Assembly: GCF_002837185.1 (NCBI RefSeq)
Contig: NZ_KZ478000.1
Span: 1-64,000 of the forward strand
DNA length: 64,000 bases
DNA from: Pseudomonas fluorescens
Lineage (GTDB): Bacteria > Pseudomonadota > Gammaproteobacteria > Pseudomonadales > Pseudomonadaceae
Reading direction: 5' to 3'
The notes beneath the pieces are model-generated. The model made no database searches. It saw only the letters and a list, made by a program, of their open reading frames with translations, and had not been told where the DNA came from. The translations under genes were made by a program, and so were the position numbers. Numbering within the stretch: the stretch's first letter is position 1; every line of letters starts with the position of its first letter. This document shows positions 24,991 through 33,406 of the stretch, piece by piece.

Positions 24991-26540
24991 GGGGTATTCC
25001 TAGGCGCTGCCTCGTTGAGCAGCGCGTCACGTTTGTGATAGCCGGCAAAGGCGGCGGCGAGCAATTCGTCCTGGGTCCAGCGGTCGCGTTCGAATGTTTC
25101 GATCAGGCGTCCGGCGGACAATACGCCGATGCGGTCACAGATCAGCATCAGCTCGCGCAGATCACTGGAGACCACCACCAGCGCTTTGCCCTGGCGCGTC
25201 AATTCGCCGAGCAAGGCATAAATGTCGAACTTGGCGCCGACGTCGATGCCGCGCGTAGGCTCATCGAACAGCATCACCGCACAATCGCGCTCCAGCCAGC
25301 GGCCAATCACCACCTTTTGCTGGTTACCACCGGACAGCTCGGACACCAATTGCGCCGGGCTGGAGCTGCGGATGCGCATGGCGTCGATCTGACGCTTGGC
25401 CAGGGCGGTTTCATCGCGGCTGTTAACCAGACCGCCCGCAGAGATTTCCGGCATGTTGCCCAAGGCGATGTTGGCGCTGATGGACTGGGTCAGCAGCAGG
25501 CCTTCACCCTTGCGGTCCTCGGTGATCAGGGCAATCCCATGGGCGACCGCGTCGACCGGGGAGCGAATGCTGACCACGTTGGCCTGCGGCCCCAGCGCCA
25601 CCGTACCGCTGTCGGCCGGATCGGCACCAAAAATCAGGCGCAGCAACTCGGTACGACCGGCGCCGATAAGGCCGGAAATACCGTAGATTTCACCGGCGCG
25701 CACCTGAAAAGATACGTCGCGGACCTTGTCCGAGCGCGTCAGGCCTTTGACCGTCAAGGCCGGCTCGCCGATGGTGCGCGGGCCCAGGTCGATATGCTCG
25801 CCCAACTCGCGCCCCACCATCAGGGTCACCAGTTGTTCACTGTTGTAATTGGCCATCGGCTCGACACAGACCAGCTTGCCGTCGCGCAATACAGCGATGC
25901 GCTGGGCCACACGGGCCAGCTCTTCGAGCCGATGCGAAATATAAATAATCGCCACGCCTCGGGACTGCAGGCGGGTGATCTGTTCGAACAGCATCTCGAC
26001 TTCACGGGCAGTGAGCATCGCCGTCGGTTCGTCGAGAATCAGCACATGGCAATCGCCGATCAGATTGCGGGCAATCTCGACCATTTGCTGATGACCAATG
26101 CCCAGGCTGCCCACTAGGGTGTCCGGGTCGATTGCGTCCAGGCCCACCTGGGCCATGGCTTCGGTCGCGGCCGCGCGCAACTGTTTGCGGCTGATCCAGC
26201 CACCACGGCTGGGCAGGTTATGCAGGAACAGGTTTTCAGCCACCGTCAGCGTCGGCAGCAGGTTGAGTTCCTGCATGACCATGCGCACACCCAGCGCTTC
26301 GGCCTGGGTGCGGCTGCCGGGTTGATAATCCTGACCCTTGAACTGCATGTTGCCGGTGGTCGGCGTGACCAACCCGCCGATGATCTTCGACAAGGTACTT
26401 TTGCCTGCGCCGTTTTCACCGGTCAGCGCCAACACTTCACCACGATTGAGCGTGAGCGTGACGTCGGACAGAACCGGCTGGGCATAGGTCTTGCCGATAC
26501 CGCTGACCGAGAGGACAGCGTTCGGGGCGGAAGATGACAT
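24987..26540 (-). CDS. rbsA: Ribose ABC transporter ATP-binding protein
   Basis: 517 residues with two tandem ATPase domains as in all RbsA/MglA proteins. The N-terminal domain has Walker A GENGAGKST and Walker B VLILDEPTAML; the C-terminal domain has signature LSGGNQQKVVIGRWL and FDEPTRGIDVG. The Walker A of the second domain is the degenerate GLIGAGRTEL, normal for this family, where only one site is strongly catalytic. It energises ribose uptake. Confidence 0.95.
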   Translation of the reverse strand: MSSSAPNAVLSVSGIGKTYAQPVLSDVTLTLNRGEVLALTGENGAGKSTLSKIIGGLVTPTTGNMQFKGQDYQPGSRTQAEALGVRMVMQELNLLPTLTVAENLFLHNLPSRGGWISRKQLRAAATEAMAQVGLDAIDPDTLVGSLGIGHQQMVEIARNLIGDCHVLILDEPTAMLTAREVEMLFEQITRLQSRGVAIIYISHRLEELARVAQRIAVLRDGKLVCVEPMANYNSEQLVTLMVGRELGEHIDLGPRTIGEPALTVKGLTRSDKVRDVSFQVRAGEIYGISGLIGAGRTELLRLIFGADPADSGTVALGPQANVVSIRSPVDAVAHGIALITEDRKGEGLLLTQSISANIALGNMPEISAGGLVNSRDETALAKRQIDAMRIRSSSPAQLVSELSGGNQQKVVIGRWLERDCAVMLFDEPTRGIDVGAKFDIYALLGELTRQGKALVVVSSDLRELMLICDRIGVLSAGRLIETFERDRWTQDELLAAAFAGYHKRDALLNEAAPRNTP

Positions 26541-26598
26541 AGGAAAAATCTCCAGGCGCCCGCTCAGGACGAGCGAGCGCTGTTGGCTACTGCCGGGA

Positions 26599-27558
26599 TT
26601 ACTTCTTGAGGACGAGTTCGACCGGGGTTTCGATCACGCCATCGGTGGCATCAACCTTCTCGCCCTTGACCAGCTTCAGCGCATTCCGGATGCCGAACAC
26701 GGCTTGCTGGGCAGCGGCCTGGTCGGCGGTTGCCAGCACGCGACCGTCCTGCAGCATCGGCTTGATGGCTTCGATATTGTCATAGCCCACCACCAGCACT
26801 TTACCGGCCTTGCCTGCCGCACGTACGGCGGAGACGGCGCCCAGGGCCATGTTGTCGTTACCGGCCAGAAGCGCCTTGAGGTCCGGGTATTCACTCAGCA
26901 TCGCCGAGGCGACTTTCTGGCCCTGGTCAATTTCCCAGTTACCGGATTGGGTGGAGACAATCTTCATACCCGCCGCATCCATCGCATCCTTGAAGCCTGC
27001 GGTGCGCTGCTGCGCATTGGTGGTGGTCGGCACGCCTTCGATGATACCGACCTTGTCGCCCGCGGCCAGTTGCTTGGCCAGGTAGTCACCGACCAGCTTG
27101 GAGCCTTTGCGGTTGTCCGGGCCTACGAAGGGGATATCGAGTTTTTTGCTTTTCAGCACGTCCGGGTCCAGGCGGTTGTCAATGTTGACCACCTTGATGC
27201 CGGCATCCGAGGCTTTCTTCAGCACGGTGACCAGCGCTTTGGAATCGGCGGGTGCGATGACGATGGCGTTGACCTTGGCCAGGATCATCTGATTGACGAT
27301 ATCGATCTGCGCGCTGGTGTCGGTTTCGTTCTTGATGCCGTTGGTGATCATGTCGAAGTCGGCGGCGTGGGATTTCTGGTAGTCCTTGGCCCCTTCTTGC
27401 ATGGTCACGAAAAATTCGTTGGCGAGGGACTTCATCACCAGGCCGACCTTGGGTTTGGCGGCAGCGTCGTCAGCGAATGCAGAAGAGAGAGGCAGGGCAG
27501 CGGATGCGGCGGCAAGCACAGCGACAGCGAGAAGACGTCCTGCAAATGGCAGCTTCAT
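26599..27558 (-). CDS. rbsB: D-ribose periplasmic binding protein
   Basis: 319 residues with signal peptide (1-30, cleavage near SSAFADD). Peripla_BP_4 fold; MKSLANEFFVTMQEGAKDYQ and AIVIAPADSKALV are typical, with VPTTTNAQQRTAGFKDAM and GNDNMALGAVSA in the second lobe. It delivers ribose to RbsAC and may feed chemotaxis. It is the first gene of the operon, with the RbsR-type palindrome 57-70 bases upstream of its ATG. Confidence 0.95.
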   Translation of the reverse strand: MKLPFAGRLLAVAVLAAASAALPLSSAFADDAAAKPKVGLVMKSLANEFFVTMQEGAKDYQKSHAADFDMITNGIKNETDTSAQIDIVNQMILAKVNAIVIAPADSKALVTVLKKASDAGIKVVNIDNRLDPDVLKSKKLDIPFVGPDNRKGSKLVGDYLAKQLAAGDKVGIIEGVPTTTNAQQRTAGFKDAMDAAGMKIVSTQSGNWEIDQGQKVASAMLSEYPDLKALLAGNDNMALGAVSAVRAAGKAGKVLVVGYDNIEAIKPMLQDGRVLATADQAAAQQAVFGIRNALKLVKGEKVDATDGVIETPVELVLKK

Positions 27559-28008
27559 GGATGTACTCCGATCTTATGATTATTGTGAGCAACGCTTGCA
27601 CCGAAGAAACATCTCGCAAACGTTTGCGTTGGCAGAACTATGAGAACCTTGTCGAGATTTGTCAACGGTCGCCGCTCACCTTTCATTCCTGAAACCGCCG
27701 TTCACTCAGGCGCTGTTTGAAACGACAGGGCTGGCAACGATTTCACACGTGGCCCGACGTAAATACCAGCAAGGCTTTCGGACAACCGAACATCACCGCC
27801 TCCCGCGTTCGGAAAGCCGGACAGCACCGTGTCAGACCAGCCTGAACAAGCAATTTAAGTTGTTCTAAATCAATAAGTTATTTTATCTATGCTTTCATCA
27901 TTGGCCTGGTACAAATCCTGCTTTTTCACAGCGCCTCGGACGTTCAGAGTCGCCCGGGTGTTCTGGATAAATCTGCTACCGCACTCGTCAAAACCAGAGA
28001 GAAAAATA
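27559..28008. other. Intergenic region between rbsB and the asparaginase gene
   Basis: 450 bases between divergent operons. The rbsB side carries the operator at 27615-27628. The asparaginase side ends in AAACCAGAGAGAAAAATA before the ATG, with an AT-rich stretch (TTCTAAATCAATAAGTTATTTTATC, about 27862-27886) as the likely promoter. No gene is visible between. Confidence 0.6.
27615..27628. promoter_or_regulatory. RbsR operator (LacI-type palindrome)
   Basis: CGCAAACGTTTGCG, a perfect 14-base palindrome of the LacI-family half-site form, 57 bases upstream of rbsB. With rbsR in the same operon this is the expected autoregulated operator. Confidence 0.85.
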
Positions 28009-29091
28009 ATGAAATCTGCATTGAAGTCCTTTGTTCCCGGGGCGCTAGCCCTCCTGCTGCTGTTCCCTGTCGCTGCTCAGGCAAAAGAAGTCGAGACCAA
28101 GCTCGCCAATGTGGTGATCCTCGCCACTGGCGGCACCATTGCTGGCGCGGGCGCCAGTGCGGCCAACAGCGCCACTTACCAGGCGGCCAAAGTCGGCATC
28201 GAACAATTGATCGCCGGCGTTCCTGAGCTTAGCCAGATCGCCCATGTTCGCGGCGAACAAGTGATGCAAATTGCGTCGGAAAGCATCAATAACGAAAACC
28301 TGCTGCAACTGGGTCGCCGCGTCGCCGAATTGGCCGACAGCAAGGACGTGGATGGCATCGTGATCACCCACGGTACCGACACCCTTGAAGAAACCGCCTA
28401 CTTCCTCAACCTGGTTGAAAAAACCGACAAGCCTATCGTGGTGGTCGGCTCCATGCGCCCGGGTACCGCCATGTCGGCGGACGGCATGCTCAACCTGTAC
28501 AACGCCGTCGCGGTAGCGGGCAGCAAGGATGCACGCGGCAAAGGCGTGCTGGTGACCATGAACGACGAGATCCAGTCGGGTCGCGACGTAAGCAAGATGA
28601 TTAATATCAAGACCGAGGCGTTCAAGAGCCCATGGGGCCCATTGGGCATGGTCGTTGAAGGCAAATCCTATTGGTTCCGCCTGCCGGCCAAGCGTCACAC
28701 CATGGATTCGGAATTCGACATCAAGACCATCAAGAGCCTGCCTGACGTTGAAATTGCCTACGGCTACGGCAACGTGAGCGACACTGCCTACAAAGCCCTG
28801 GCCCAAGCCGGCGCCAAAGCGATCATCCATGCCGGCACCGGCAATGGCTCGGTGTCATCCAAGGTCGTTCCGGCACTGGTGGAGTTGCGTAAACAAGGCG
28901 TGCAGATCATTCGCTCTTCGCACGTTAATGCCGGTGGCATGGTGCTGCGTAACGCTGAACAGCCAGACGATAAATACGACTGGGTGGCAGCCCTTGACCT
29001 GAACCCGCAGAAGGCCCGCATCCTGGCAATGGTCGCCCTGACCAAGACCCAGGACAGCAAAGAGCTGCAACGGATGTTCTGGGAATACTGA
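28009..29091 (+). CDS. ansB: Periplasmic glutaminase-asparaginase
   Basis: 360 residues with a signal peptide (cleavage near AQAKEV). Type II L-asparaginase/glutaminase; hydrolyses Asn and Gln in the periplasm to Asp/Glu plus ammonia. The first catalytic Thr is in ATGGTIAGAG, the second in HGTDTLEETAYF, and the SMRPGTAMSADGMLNLYNAV segment is characteristic. The length is close to the 362-residue P. fluorescens enzyme I know. It appears monocistronic, with a stem-loop 20 bases after the stop. The start was moved to 28009 (from an upstream in-frame ATG) because it gives a clean signal peptide with AGAGAG upstream. Confidence 0.95.
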   Translation: MKSALKSFVPGALALLLLFPVAAQAKEVETKLANVVILATGGTIAGAGASAANSATYQAAKVGIEQLIAGVPELSQIAHVRGEQVMQIASESINNENLLQLGRRVAELADSKDVDGIVITHGTDTLEETAYFLNLVEKTDKPIVVVGSMRPGTAMSADGMLNLYNAVAVAGSKDARGKGVLVTMNDEIQSGRDVSKMINIKTEAFKSPWGPLGMVVEGKSYWFRLPAKRHTMDSEFDIKTIKSLPDVEIAYGYGNVSDTAYKALAQAGAKAIIHAGTGNGSVSSKVVPALVELRKQGVQIIRSSHVNAGGMVLRNAEQPDDKYDWVAALDLNPQKARILAMVALTKTQDSKELQRMFWEY

Positions 29092-29111
29092 TTCCAGACC
29101 TACCTGAAAGG

Positions 29112-29139
29112 GTGGCGAGGTAGCCTGCTTCCTCGCCAC
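29112..29139 (+). terminator. Stem-loop after ansB
   Basis: GTGGCGAGG ... CCTCGCCAC, a 9-bp stem with a 10-base loop. The T run is weak, so termination strength is uncertain. Confidence 0.6.
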
Positions 29140-29249
29140 ATCAGTTCACGCCTAAAACTTCTCGCAGCAAATCACAGCAAATTTCCATTTTCGCTGTCAG
29201 ACGGACGTCTTTGAATTTAAGCAGTTGCGAAATTACCTACAGTTAAATA

Positions 29250-29265
29250 CTGTATGTGCGTACAG
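29250..29265 (+). promoter_or_regulatory. LexA-type SOS box upstream of the DUF1654 gene
   Basis: CTGTATGTGCGTACAG is a CTG-N10-CAG site whose flanks (CTGTAT ... GTACAG) agree with the gammaproteobacterial LexA consensus. It ends 18 bases before the GTG start of the DUF1654 gene, overlapping the likely promoter. Confidence 0.65.
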
Positions 29266-29283
29266 CTTACTAAGGAATACTCC

Positions 29284-29535
29284 GTGGCAAAGCCCTCCTC
29301 CGCAGCACCCGCAATGCCGGACGCCTACCAACGCCTGGCCATTCGCGTACAAAAAATCATTAATTCGACCAACGCCCAGAAAGCCAAGGCGGCGTTGATC
29401 TTCCGCCTGCCGGATGAGCCCGAGGACGAGTGGGCGCGCCTGCTTGAAGAAATTGCGGAAAACGACAACGTCACCCTCGCCTACAGGGATGATGGCGGCG
29501 TGCAGATTTTCTGGGTTGTGCCGAAGGAAGATTGA
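29284..29535 (+). CDS. DUF1654 family protein
   Basis: 83 residues from the GTG at 29284, chosen because AAGGA lies 7 bases upstream; an ATG 30 bases earlier lies inside the putative LexA box. The pattern DAYQRLAIRVQKIINSTNAQ, AKAALIFRLPDEPEDEW, LLEEIAENDNVTLAY fits DUF1654, small Pseudomonas proteins often found in phages or near DNA-damage genes. No enzymatic residues are evident. It is followed after 4 bases by an endonuclease I gene, so the two are probably cotranscribed and LexA-controlled. The family name is from memory of its pattern. Confidence 0.7.
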   Translation: MAKPSSAAPAMPDAYQRLAIRVQKIINSTNAQKAKAALIFRLPDEPEDEWARLLEEIAENDNVTLAYRDDGGVQIFWVVPKED

Positions 29536-29539
29536 TTGA

Positions 29540-30229
29540 ATGAGTGTCCGTTTTTTCGCTGTGTGCTGCCTGTTTTTTGCCGTCACCGCCAACGCCCAAG
29601 CCCCCCGAACCTTCAGTGAAGCCAAAAAAATCGCCTGGAAGCTCTACGCCCCTCAATCCACCGAGTTTTACTGCGGCTGCAAATACACCGGCAACCGCAT
29701 AGACCTGAAAGCCTGCGGCTATATCCCGCGCAAGAACGCCAACCGCGCTGCGCGCATCGAATGGGAACATATTGTGCCTGCCTGGCAGATCGGCCATCAG
29801 CGCCAGTGCTGGCAAACTGGCGGGCGTAAAAACTGCACGCGCCATGACGACGTGTTCAAGCGTGCCGAAGCCGACCTGCATAACCTGGTGCCGAGCATCG
29901 GCGAGGTGAATGGCGACCGTAACAACTTCAGCTTCGGCTGGCTGCCGGTGCAGAGCGGGCAATACGGTTCATGCCTGACCCAAGTGGACTTCAAGGCCAA
30001 GAAGGTCATGCCGCGTCCGTCGATTCGCGGGATGATCGCACGCACCTATTTTTATATGAGCAAGCAATACGGCCTGCGCCTGTCGAAACAGGATCGCCAA
30101 CTGTATGAAGCCTGGAACAAGACCTACCCGGTGCAAGCCTGGGAGCGCCAGCGCAACCAGACGGTGGGCTGTGTAATGGGCCGAGGCAATGAATTTGTCG
30201 GCCCGGTGAATCTGAAGGCCTGCGGCTGA
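29540..30229 (+). CDS. endA: Secreted endonuclease I
   Basis: 229 residues. A signal peptide (about 1-20, TANAQA) directs it to the periplasm or outside. The His-Me finger nuclease motif RIEWEHIVPAW carries the catalytic His, and NLVPSIGEVNGDRNNFSF holds the metal-binding Asn. Eight cysteines match the disulfide-rich Vvn/EndA/Dns family. It degrades DNA nonspecifically, for nutrition, biofilm eDNA turnover or transformation control. It lies 4 bases after the DUF1654 gene behind a LexA-like box. Confidence 0.9.
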   Translation: MSVRFFAVCCLFFAVTANAQAPRTFSEAKKIAWKLYAPQSTEFYCGCKYTGNRIDLKACGYIPRKNANRAARIEWEHIVPAWQIGHQRQCWQTGGRKNCTRHDDVFKRAEADLHNLVPSIGEVNGDRNNFSFGWLPVQSGQYGSCLTQVDFKAKKVMPRPSIRGMIARTYFYMSKQYGLRLSKQDRQLYEAWNKTYPVQAWERQRNQTVGCVMGRGNEFVGPVNLKACG

Positions 30230-30230
30230 A

Positions 30231-30253
30231 GGTGGGCGCAACTGGCGCCCACC
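30231..30253. terminator. Stem-loop between endA and the SPOR lipoprotein gene
   Basis: GGTGGGCGC-AACTG-GCGCCCACC, a perfect 9-bp stem directly after the endA stop, shared by two convergent genes. No T run on either side. Confidence 0.6.
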
Positions 30254-30260
30254 CGGCCCG

Positions 30261-30641
30261 TTACTGCGCGACCTTGTGCTCGATGATCTCTGACACGGTG
30301 TCGTTCTTCTTGGCCCGCGCCATCTTTTCGTTGAGCAGTGCCTGCTTGGCCTCAGCCTCGGCCTTGGTGGCAAACGGGCCAAGCAGTACCTGGTCCTTGC
30401 CGTCTGCCTTCACGATATAAAAATTGAAACCATGTTCCAGCAACCAGGCGGTCAAGTCAGTGATCGCCTGCAGCTTGTGATCCGGCGCCCCCACCCATAC
30501 ATCCCATTCCTGCGCGGCAATCGCACCGGTCTGTGGCTGGCTTTCGGTCACGACAGGCTTGGCCTTGGGGGCATCGACAGGGTTACCTTCGCCGCATCCG
30601 GCCAATGCCAACACCGCAATTGCCATCGCTACTTTACGCAC
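30261..30641 (-). CDS. SPOR-domain lipoprotein
   Basis: 126 residues from the GTG at 30641, preferred because AAAGGAG sits 7 bases upstream and it places the lipobox LALAGC correctly at Cys18. The C-terminal region (WDVWVGAPDHKLQAITDLTA, FNFYIVKADGKDQVLLGPF) is an SPOR fold, which in other proteins binds denuded peptidoglycan at division sites. A Pro/Lys/Thr-rich linker joins lipid anchor and domain. Converges on endA. Confidence 0.75.
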   Translation of the reverse strand: MRKVAMAIAVLALAGCGEGNPVDAPKAKPVVTESQPQTGAIAAQEWDVWVGAPDHKLQAITDLTAWLLEHGFNFYIVKADGKDQVLLGPFATKAEAEAKQALLNEKMARAKKNDTVSEIIEHKVAQ

Positions 30642-30886
30642 TGCCCTGCTCCTTTGAAGATAAAGAGGCGACTTTACCATTCACTGTCTATTCTGGCCGT
30701 CATAAACGTTGGCTTAAACAATGCGAATCATGTATCGCGACCTGTATGATGCCGCCATGGGAATTAATGTCGCCTCTATGCGTCCTAAAAGAGGCAGTCA
30801 CAGGGAAGCGCTTCGCAGTAAGCTACGCACATCTGACACCTGCCCTGTCTGAACATGTGTCCTTAAAAGTAATCAAGGAGAAGTCC

Positions 30887-31081
30887 ATGCTTATACTCAC
30901 CCGCAAAGTTGGTGAAAGCATAAACATCGGTGATGACATCACGATCACCATCCTGGGCGTTAGCGGCCAGCAAGTACGAATCGGCATCAACGCCCCCAAG
31001 GATGTGGCCGTGCATCGCGAGGAAATCTATCAGCGCATCCAGGCTGGCCTCACTGCGCCGGACAAAAACCAGACGCCTTGA
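30887..31081 (+). CDS. rsmE: Post-transcriptional regulator RsmE (CsrA family)
   Basis: 64 residues. The N-terminal MLILTRKVGESINIGD and the RNA-binding RIGINAPKDVAVHREEIYQR are the CsrA fold; the sequence and its AGLTAPDKNQTP tail fit RsmE, one of two or three CsrA paralogs in fluorescent pseudomonads, better than RsmA. It represses translation by binding A(N)GGA motifs near ribosome binding sites and is titrated by GacA-dependent small RNAs. Its own binding site AAGGAG is such a motif, suggesting autoregulation. Its 3' end overlaps a minus-strand frame by 52 bases. Confidence 0.93.
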   Translation: MLILTRKVGESINIGDDITITILGVSGQQVRIGINAPKDVAVHREEIYQRIQAGLTAPDKNQTP

Positions 31082-31254
31082 AGCACCTCCAGTAGCCAGC
31101 CTTTTGCTTCACCGTAACGGCTGGCGAAAACCTGATCGGCCCGTTCGCCTTCTTTATCCCAGCTGTACGCCTCGTACATGCCCCCGCGCTGCAAGATGAA
31201 ACTGCCATGATGCCAGGAACTTGTTGCATCATTTGCAGCCAAATCCCACGTCAT
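31030..31254 (-). CDS. Hypothetical protein convergent with rsmE
   Basis: 74 residues (MTWDLAANDATSSWHHGSF, ILQRGGMYEAYSWDKEGERA, then DQVFASRYGEAKGWLLEVLQ). It reads like a small globular protein, rich in Trp and Tyr, but the ribosome binding site (GCAGG) is weak and the last 52 bases overlap rsmE antisense. I do not recognise a family. It may be real, given its composition, or a chance frame in a small intergenic gap. Confidence 0.4.
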   Translation of the reverse strand: MTWDLAANDATSSWHHGSFILQRGGMYEAYSWDKEGERADQVFASRYGEAKGWLLEVLQGVWFLSGAVRPAWMR

Positions 31255-31286
31255 CCTGCGGTCCGTGTGCATTCAGGAGCACGTCG

Positions 31287-31550
31287 ATGAGGCCAACCGT
31301 TACACAGCCCATGGTTTCCCTGTCCTGGACGATCACCTTGCTGATAGGCCTGGTCTTTCTGGCGCTAGGGTATGGACTGCGATTGGAAGTCCAGGGGGCT
31401 GTCGACGCGGCTGACCACTCCTGGCTGGACCTGGCATTACTGCTGTGTGCCTACCTGTTTGCGTTCTGCCTCAAGCCGATGCAGAAGACAATCTTGCGCA
31501 AGCTATGCCAGCGTGAGGCGCATCGCGCGCATCAAAAAGCAACACGCTGA
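31287..31550 (+). CDS. Small two-helix membrane protein
   Basis: 87 residues from the ATG at 31287, with AGGAG 7 bases upstream. Two hydrophobic helices (about 10-28, WTITLLIGLVFLALGY, and 44-62, LDLALLLCAYLFAFCL) are followed by a short basic tail (KTILRKLCQREAHRAHQK). No known family is recognised. It overlaps the convergent HAD phosphatase gene by 19 bases at the 3' end. Confidence 0.55.
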   Translation: MRPTVTQPMVSLSWTITLLIGLVFLALGYGLRLEVQGAVDAADHSWLDLALLLCAYLFAFCLKPMQKTILRKLCQREAHRAHQKATR

Positions 31551-32227
31551 CGGTCTTCCAGCTCGCGCACAGTCAGCAGGCCATCCGCTTCTCGCAGGAC
31601 CTGCAGCCCCTCATACCCGTCGATACAGGCATGCTCGGTCGCCATGGCAGCCAGGTGCGTCGAGGTCACCACCATCACATCCGCTCCCGCCGCTTCTGCG
31701 GCTCGAATGCCTACCGTCGCATCCTCGAACACCAGGCAATCCTGCACCGGCACGCCCAGGCGCTGAGCACCGAGCACATAACAGGCCGGATTTGGCTTGC
31801 CGCTGGCGACATCTTCGGCCGTCACCATTACCGCCGGCACCGGAATACCCGCAGCGTCCATTCGGCGCAATGCCAGTGCCTTGGGCGCAGACGTGACCAG
31901 CGCCCACTGATCGGCAGGCAAGCGTTTCAAGAACTCAACCGCGCCGGCAATCGCCACGATGCCCTCGACATCGTTCACTTCAGCTGCGGTAATCCACGCC
32001 GCTTCGGCCTGAGCGTCCACACCCGGCAACGCCTGGCGCGTGATCGTATCAATCGCGCGTGCGCCATGAATGGTGGTCAGGAACGCCTCCACATCCAGGC
32101 CATGGCGTTCGGCCCAACGGCTCCATACCCGCTCGGCGGCGGCAATGGAGTTAAGCAGGGTCCCGTCCATATCGAACAGAAAGGCACGGTAACGCTGAGT
32201 CAATACGGCAGGATTTCGGTTGGACAC
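31532..32227 (-). CDS. HAD-family sugar-phosphate phosphatase
   Basis: 231 residues, HAD subfamily IA. The catalytic aspartates are in FLFDMDGTLLNS (motif 1), the Ser/Thr of motif 2 in ALVTSAPKAL, the Lys of motif 3 in ASGKPNPACY, and the acidic motif 4 in VFEDATVG. A cap domain sits between motifs 1 and 2, as in YfbT/YniC-like phosphatases acting on sugar phosphates or phosphoglycolate. It is monocistronic. The exact substrate cannot be read. Confidence 0.85.
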   Translation of the reverse strand: MSNRNPAVLTQRYRAFLFDMDGTLLNSIAAAERVWSRWAERHGLDVEAFLTTIHGARAIDTITRQALPGVDAQAEAAWITAAEVNDVEGIVAIAGAVEFLKRLPADQWALVTSAPKALALRRMDAAGIPVPAVMVTAEDVASGKPNPACYVLGAQRLGVPVQDCLVFEDATVGIRAAEAAGADVMVVTSTHLAAMATEHACIDGYEGLQVLREADGLLTVRELEDRQRVAF

Positions 32228-32431
32228 GACGCGGCTTCCTCAAGTGCTCAAACCATGAGCGGCCCCTGCAATCTACGTTTCACCTCGCCACTTGTAAACG
32301 CTGCGAGGCACCCGCCTCAAGCCTTGAATGACGAACTTGTCATCATCCTGTTGGCTGGCTGTTCGGGTCGCCTGATTACTGTGAACTCACTGCCGACCCC
32401 GGCAGCCAACCTTTCACAGAGAGATTTGGCC

Positions 32432-32692
32432 ATGAAACGCTTTGCCCTCGCCTTAGCTGCCTTGCTCGCCAACGCCTCGGTGTTTGCCGCCGACACCGCC
32501 CCAGCCGCTCCCGTGATCCATGATCAAACCGGCTTTTTCGTGCACCTGGATGTGGCGAAGGTGCTCTCCAGTACCGACACCTATGGCCAATGCGGTATCG
32601 TCCCGGCGCAACTGCGCTACCTGGATCATCAGGACCGGGAACATGTGCTGGACTACCGGGTGCAAGGCATCGGTTGCGCCAGTGACAATTGA
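32432..32692 (+). CDS. DUF2790 periplasmic protein
   Basis: 86 residues with a signal peptide (MKRFALALAALLANASVFAA). The mature part (VHLDVAKVLSSTDTYGQCGI, VPAQLRYLDHQDREHVLDY, ending GIGCASDN) matches the DUF2790 pattern with two conserved Cys that may form a disulfide. Members of this family usually lie next to metal-responsive two-component genes in Pseudomonas, as here 42 bases ahead of the response regulator. A role in the signal cascade is inferred from position only. Confidence 0.75.
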   Translation: MKRFALALAALLANASVFAADTAPAAPVIHDQTGFFVHLDVAKVLSSTDTYGQCGIVPAQLRYLDHQDREHVLDYRVQGIGCASDN

Positions 32693-32734
32693 TCAGGCTA
32701 CACTGGCGCAACCCATTGAATCAGGGCATTTCCC

Positions 32735-33406
32735 ATGAACATCCTCGTAGTCGAAGACGAACCCAAGGCCGGCAATTATCTGCTCAATGGCTTGCAGGAA
32801 CTGGGCTACAGCGTGAGCCTGGCCCGCGATGGCGTGGACGGTTTGCACCAGGCCCTGGAAACGCCGTTCGACGTGATCGTGCTTGATGTGATGATGCCGA
32901 AAATGGATGGCTGGGAAGTGCTGCGCCGCCTGCGCAAGGAGGCCGATACGCCGGTATTGTTCCTGACCGCCCGCGATGATATCGCCGACCGCATCAAAGG
33001 CCTGGAGCTGGGCGCCGACGACTATCTGATCAAGCCCTTCTCCTTCGCCGAACTGGTCGCGCGCCTGCGCACCCTGACCCGACGCGGCCCGACTCGGGAA
33101 GAAGAGCACCTGCAGATCGCCGACCTGCAAATCGATGTGCTCAAGCGCCGCGTCACCCGCGCCGGCACGCGCATTACCCTGACCAATAAAGAGTTCGCCC
33201 TGCTGCACCTGTTCGCCACTCACCAGGACCAGGTGCTGTCACGCTCGCTGATTGCCTCGCGGGTTTGGGACATGAATTTCGACAGTGACACCAACGTGGT
33301 CGACGTGGCCGTGCGACGCCTGCGCTTGAAAATCGACGACCCGTTCCAGCTCAAGTTGATCCACAGCGTGCGCGGCATCGGCTACCGCTTCGATACCCAG
33401 CCATGA
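32735..33406 (+). CDS. Heavy-metal-type response regulator (OmpR family)
   Basis: 223 residues. A receiver domain has the phosphoacceptor Asp in VIVLDVMMPKMDGW, the Thr/Lys switch residues in FLTARDD and YLIKPFSF, followed by an OmpR/PhoB winged-helix domain (about 130-220; TLTNKEFALLHLFATHQ, NVVDVAVRRLRLKID). It belongs to the IrlR/CusR/CzcR subgroup. The following kinase gene overlaps by 4 bases (ATGA), so both are made from one message with the DUF2790 gene. Confidence 0.92.
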   Translation: MNILVVEDEPKAGNYLLNGLQELGYSVSLARDGVDGLHQALETPFDVIVLDVMMPKMDGWEVLRRLRKEADTPVLFLTARDDIADRIKGLELGADDYLIKPFSFAELVARLRTLTRRGPTREEEHLQIADLQIDVLKRRVTRAGTRITLTNKEFALLHLFATHQDQVLSRSLIASRVWDMNFDSDTNVVDVAVRRLRLKIDDPFQLKLIHSVRGIGYRFDTQP

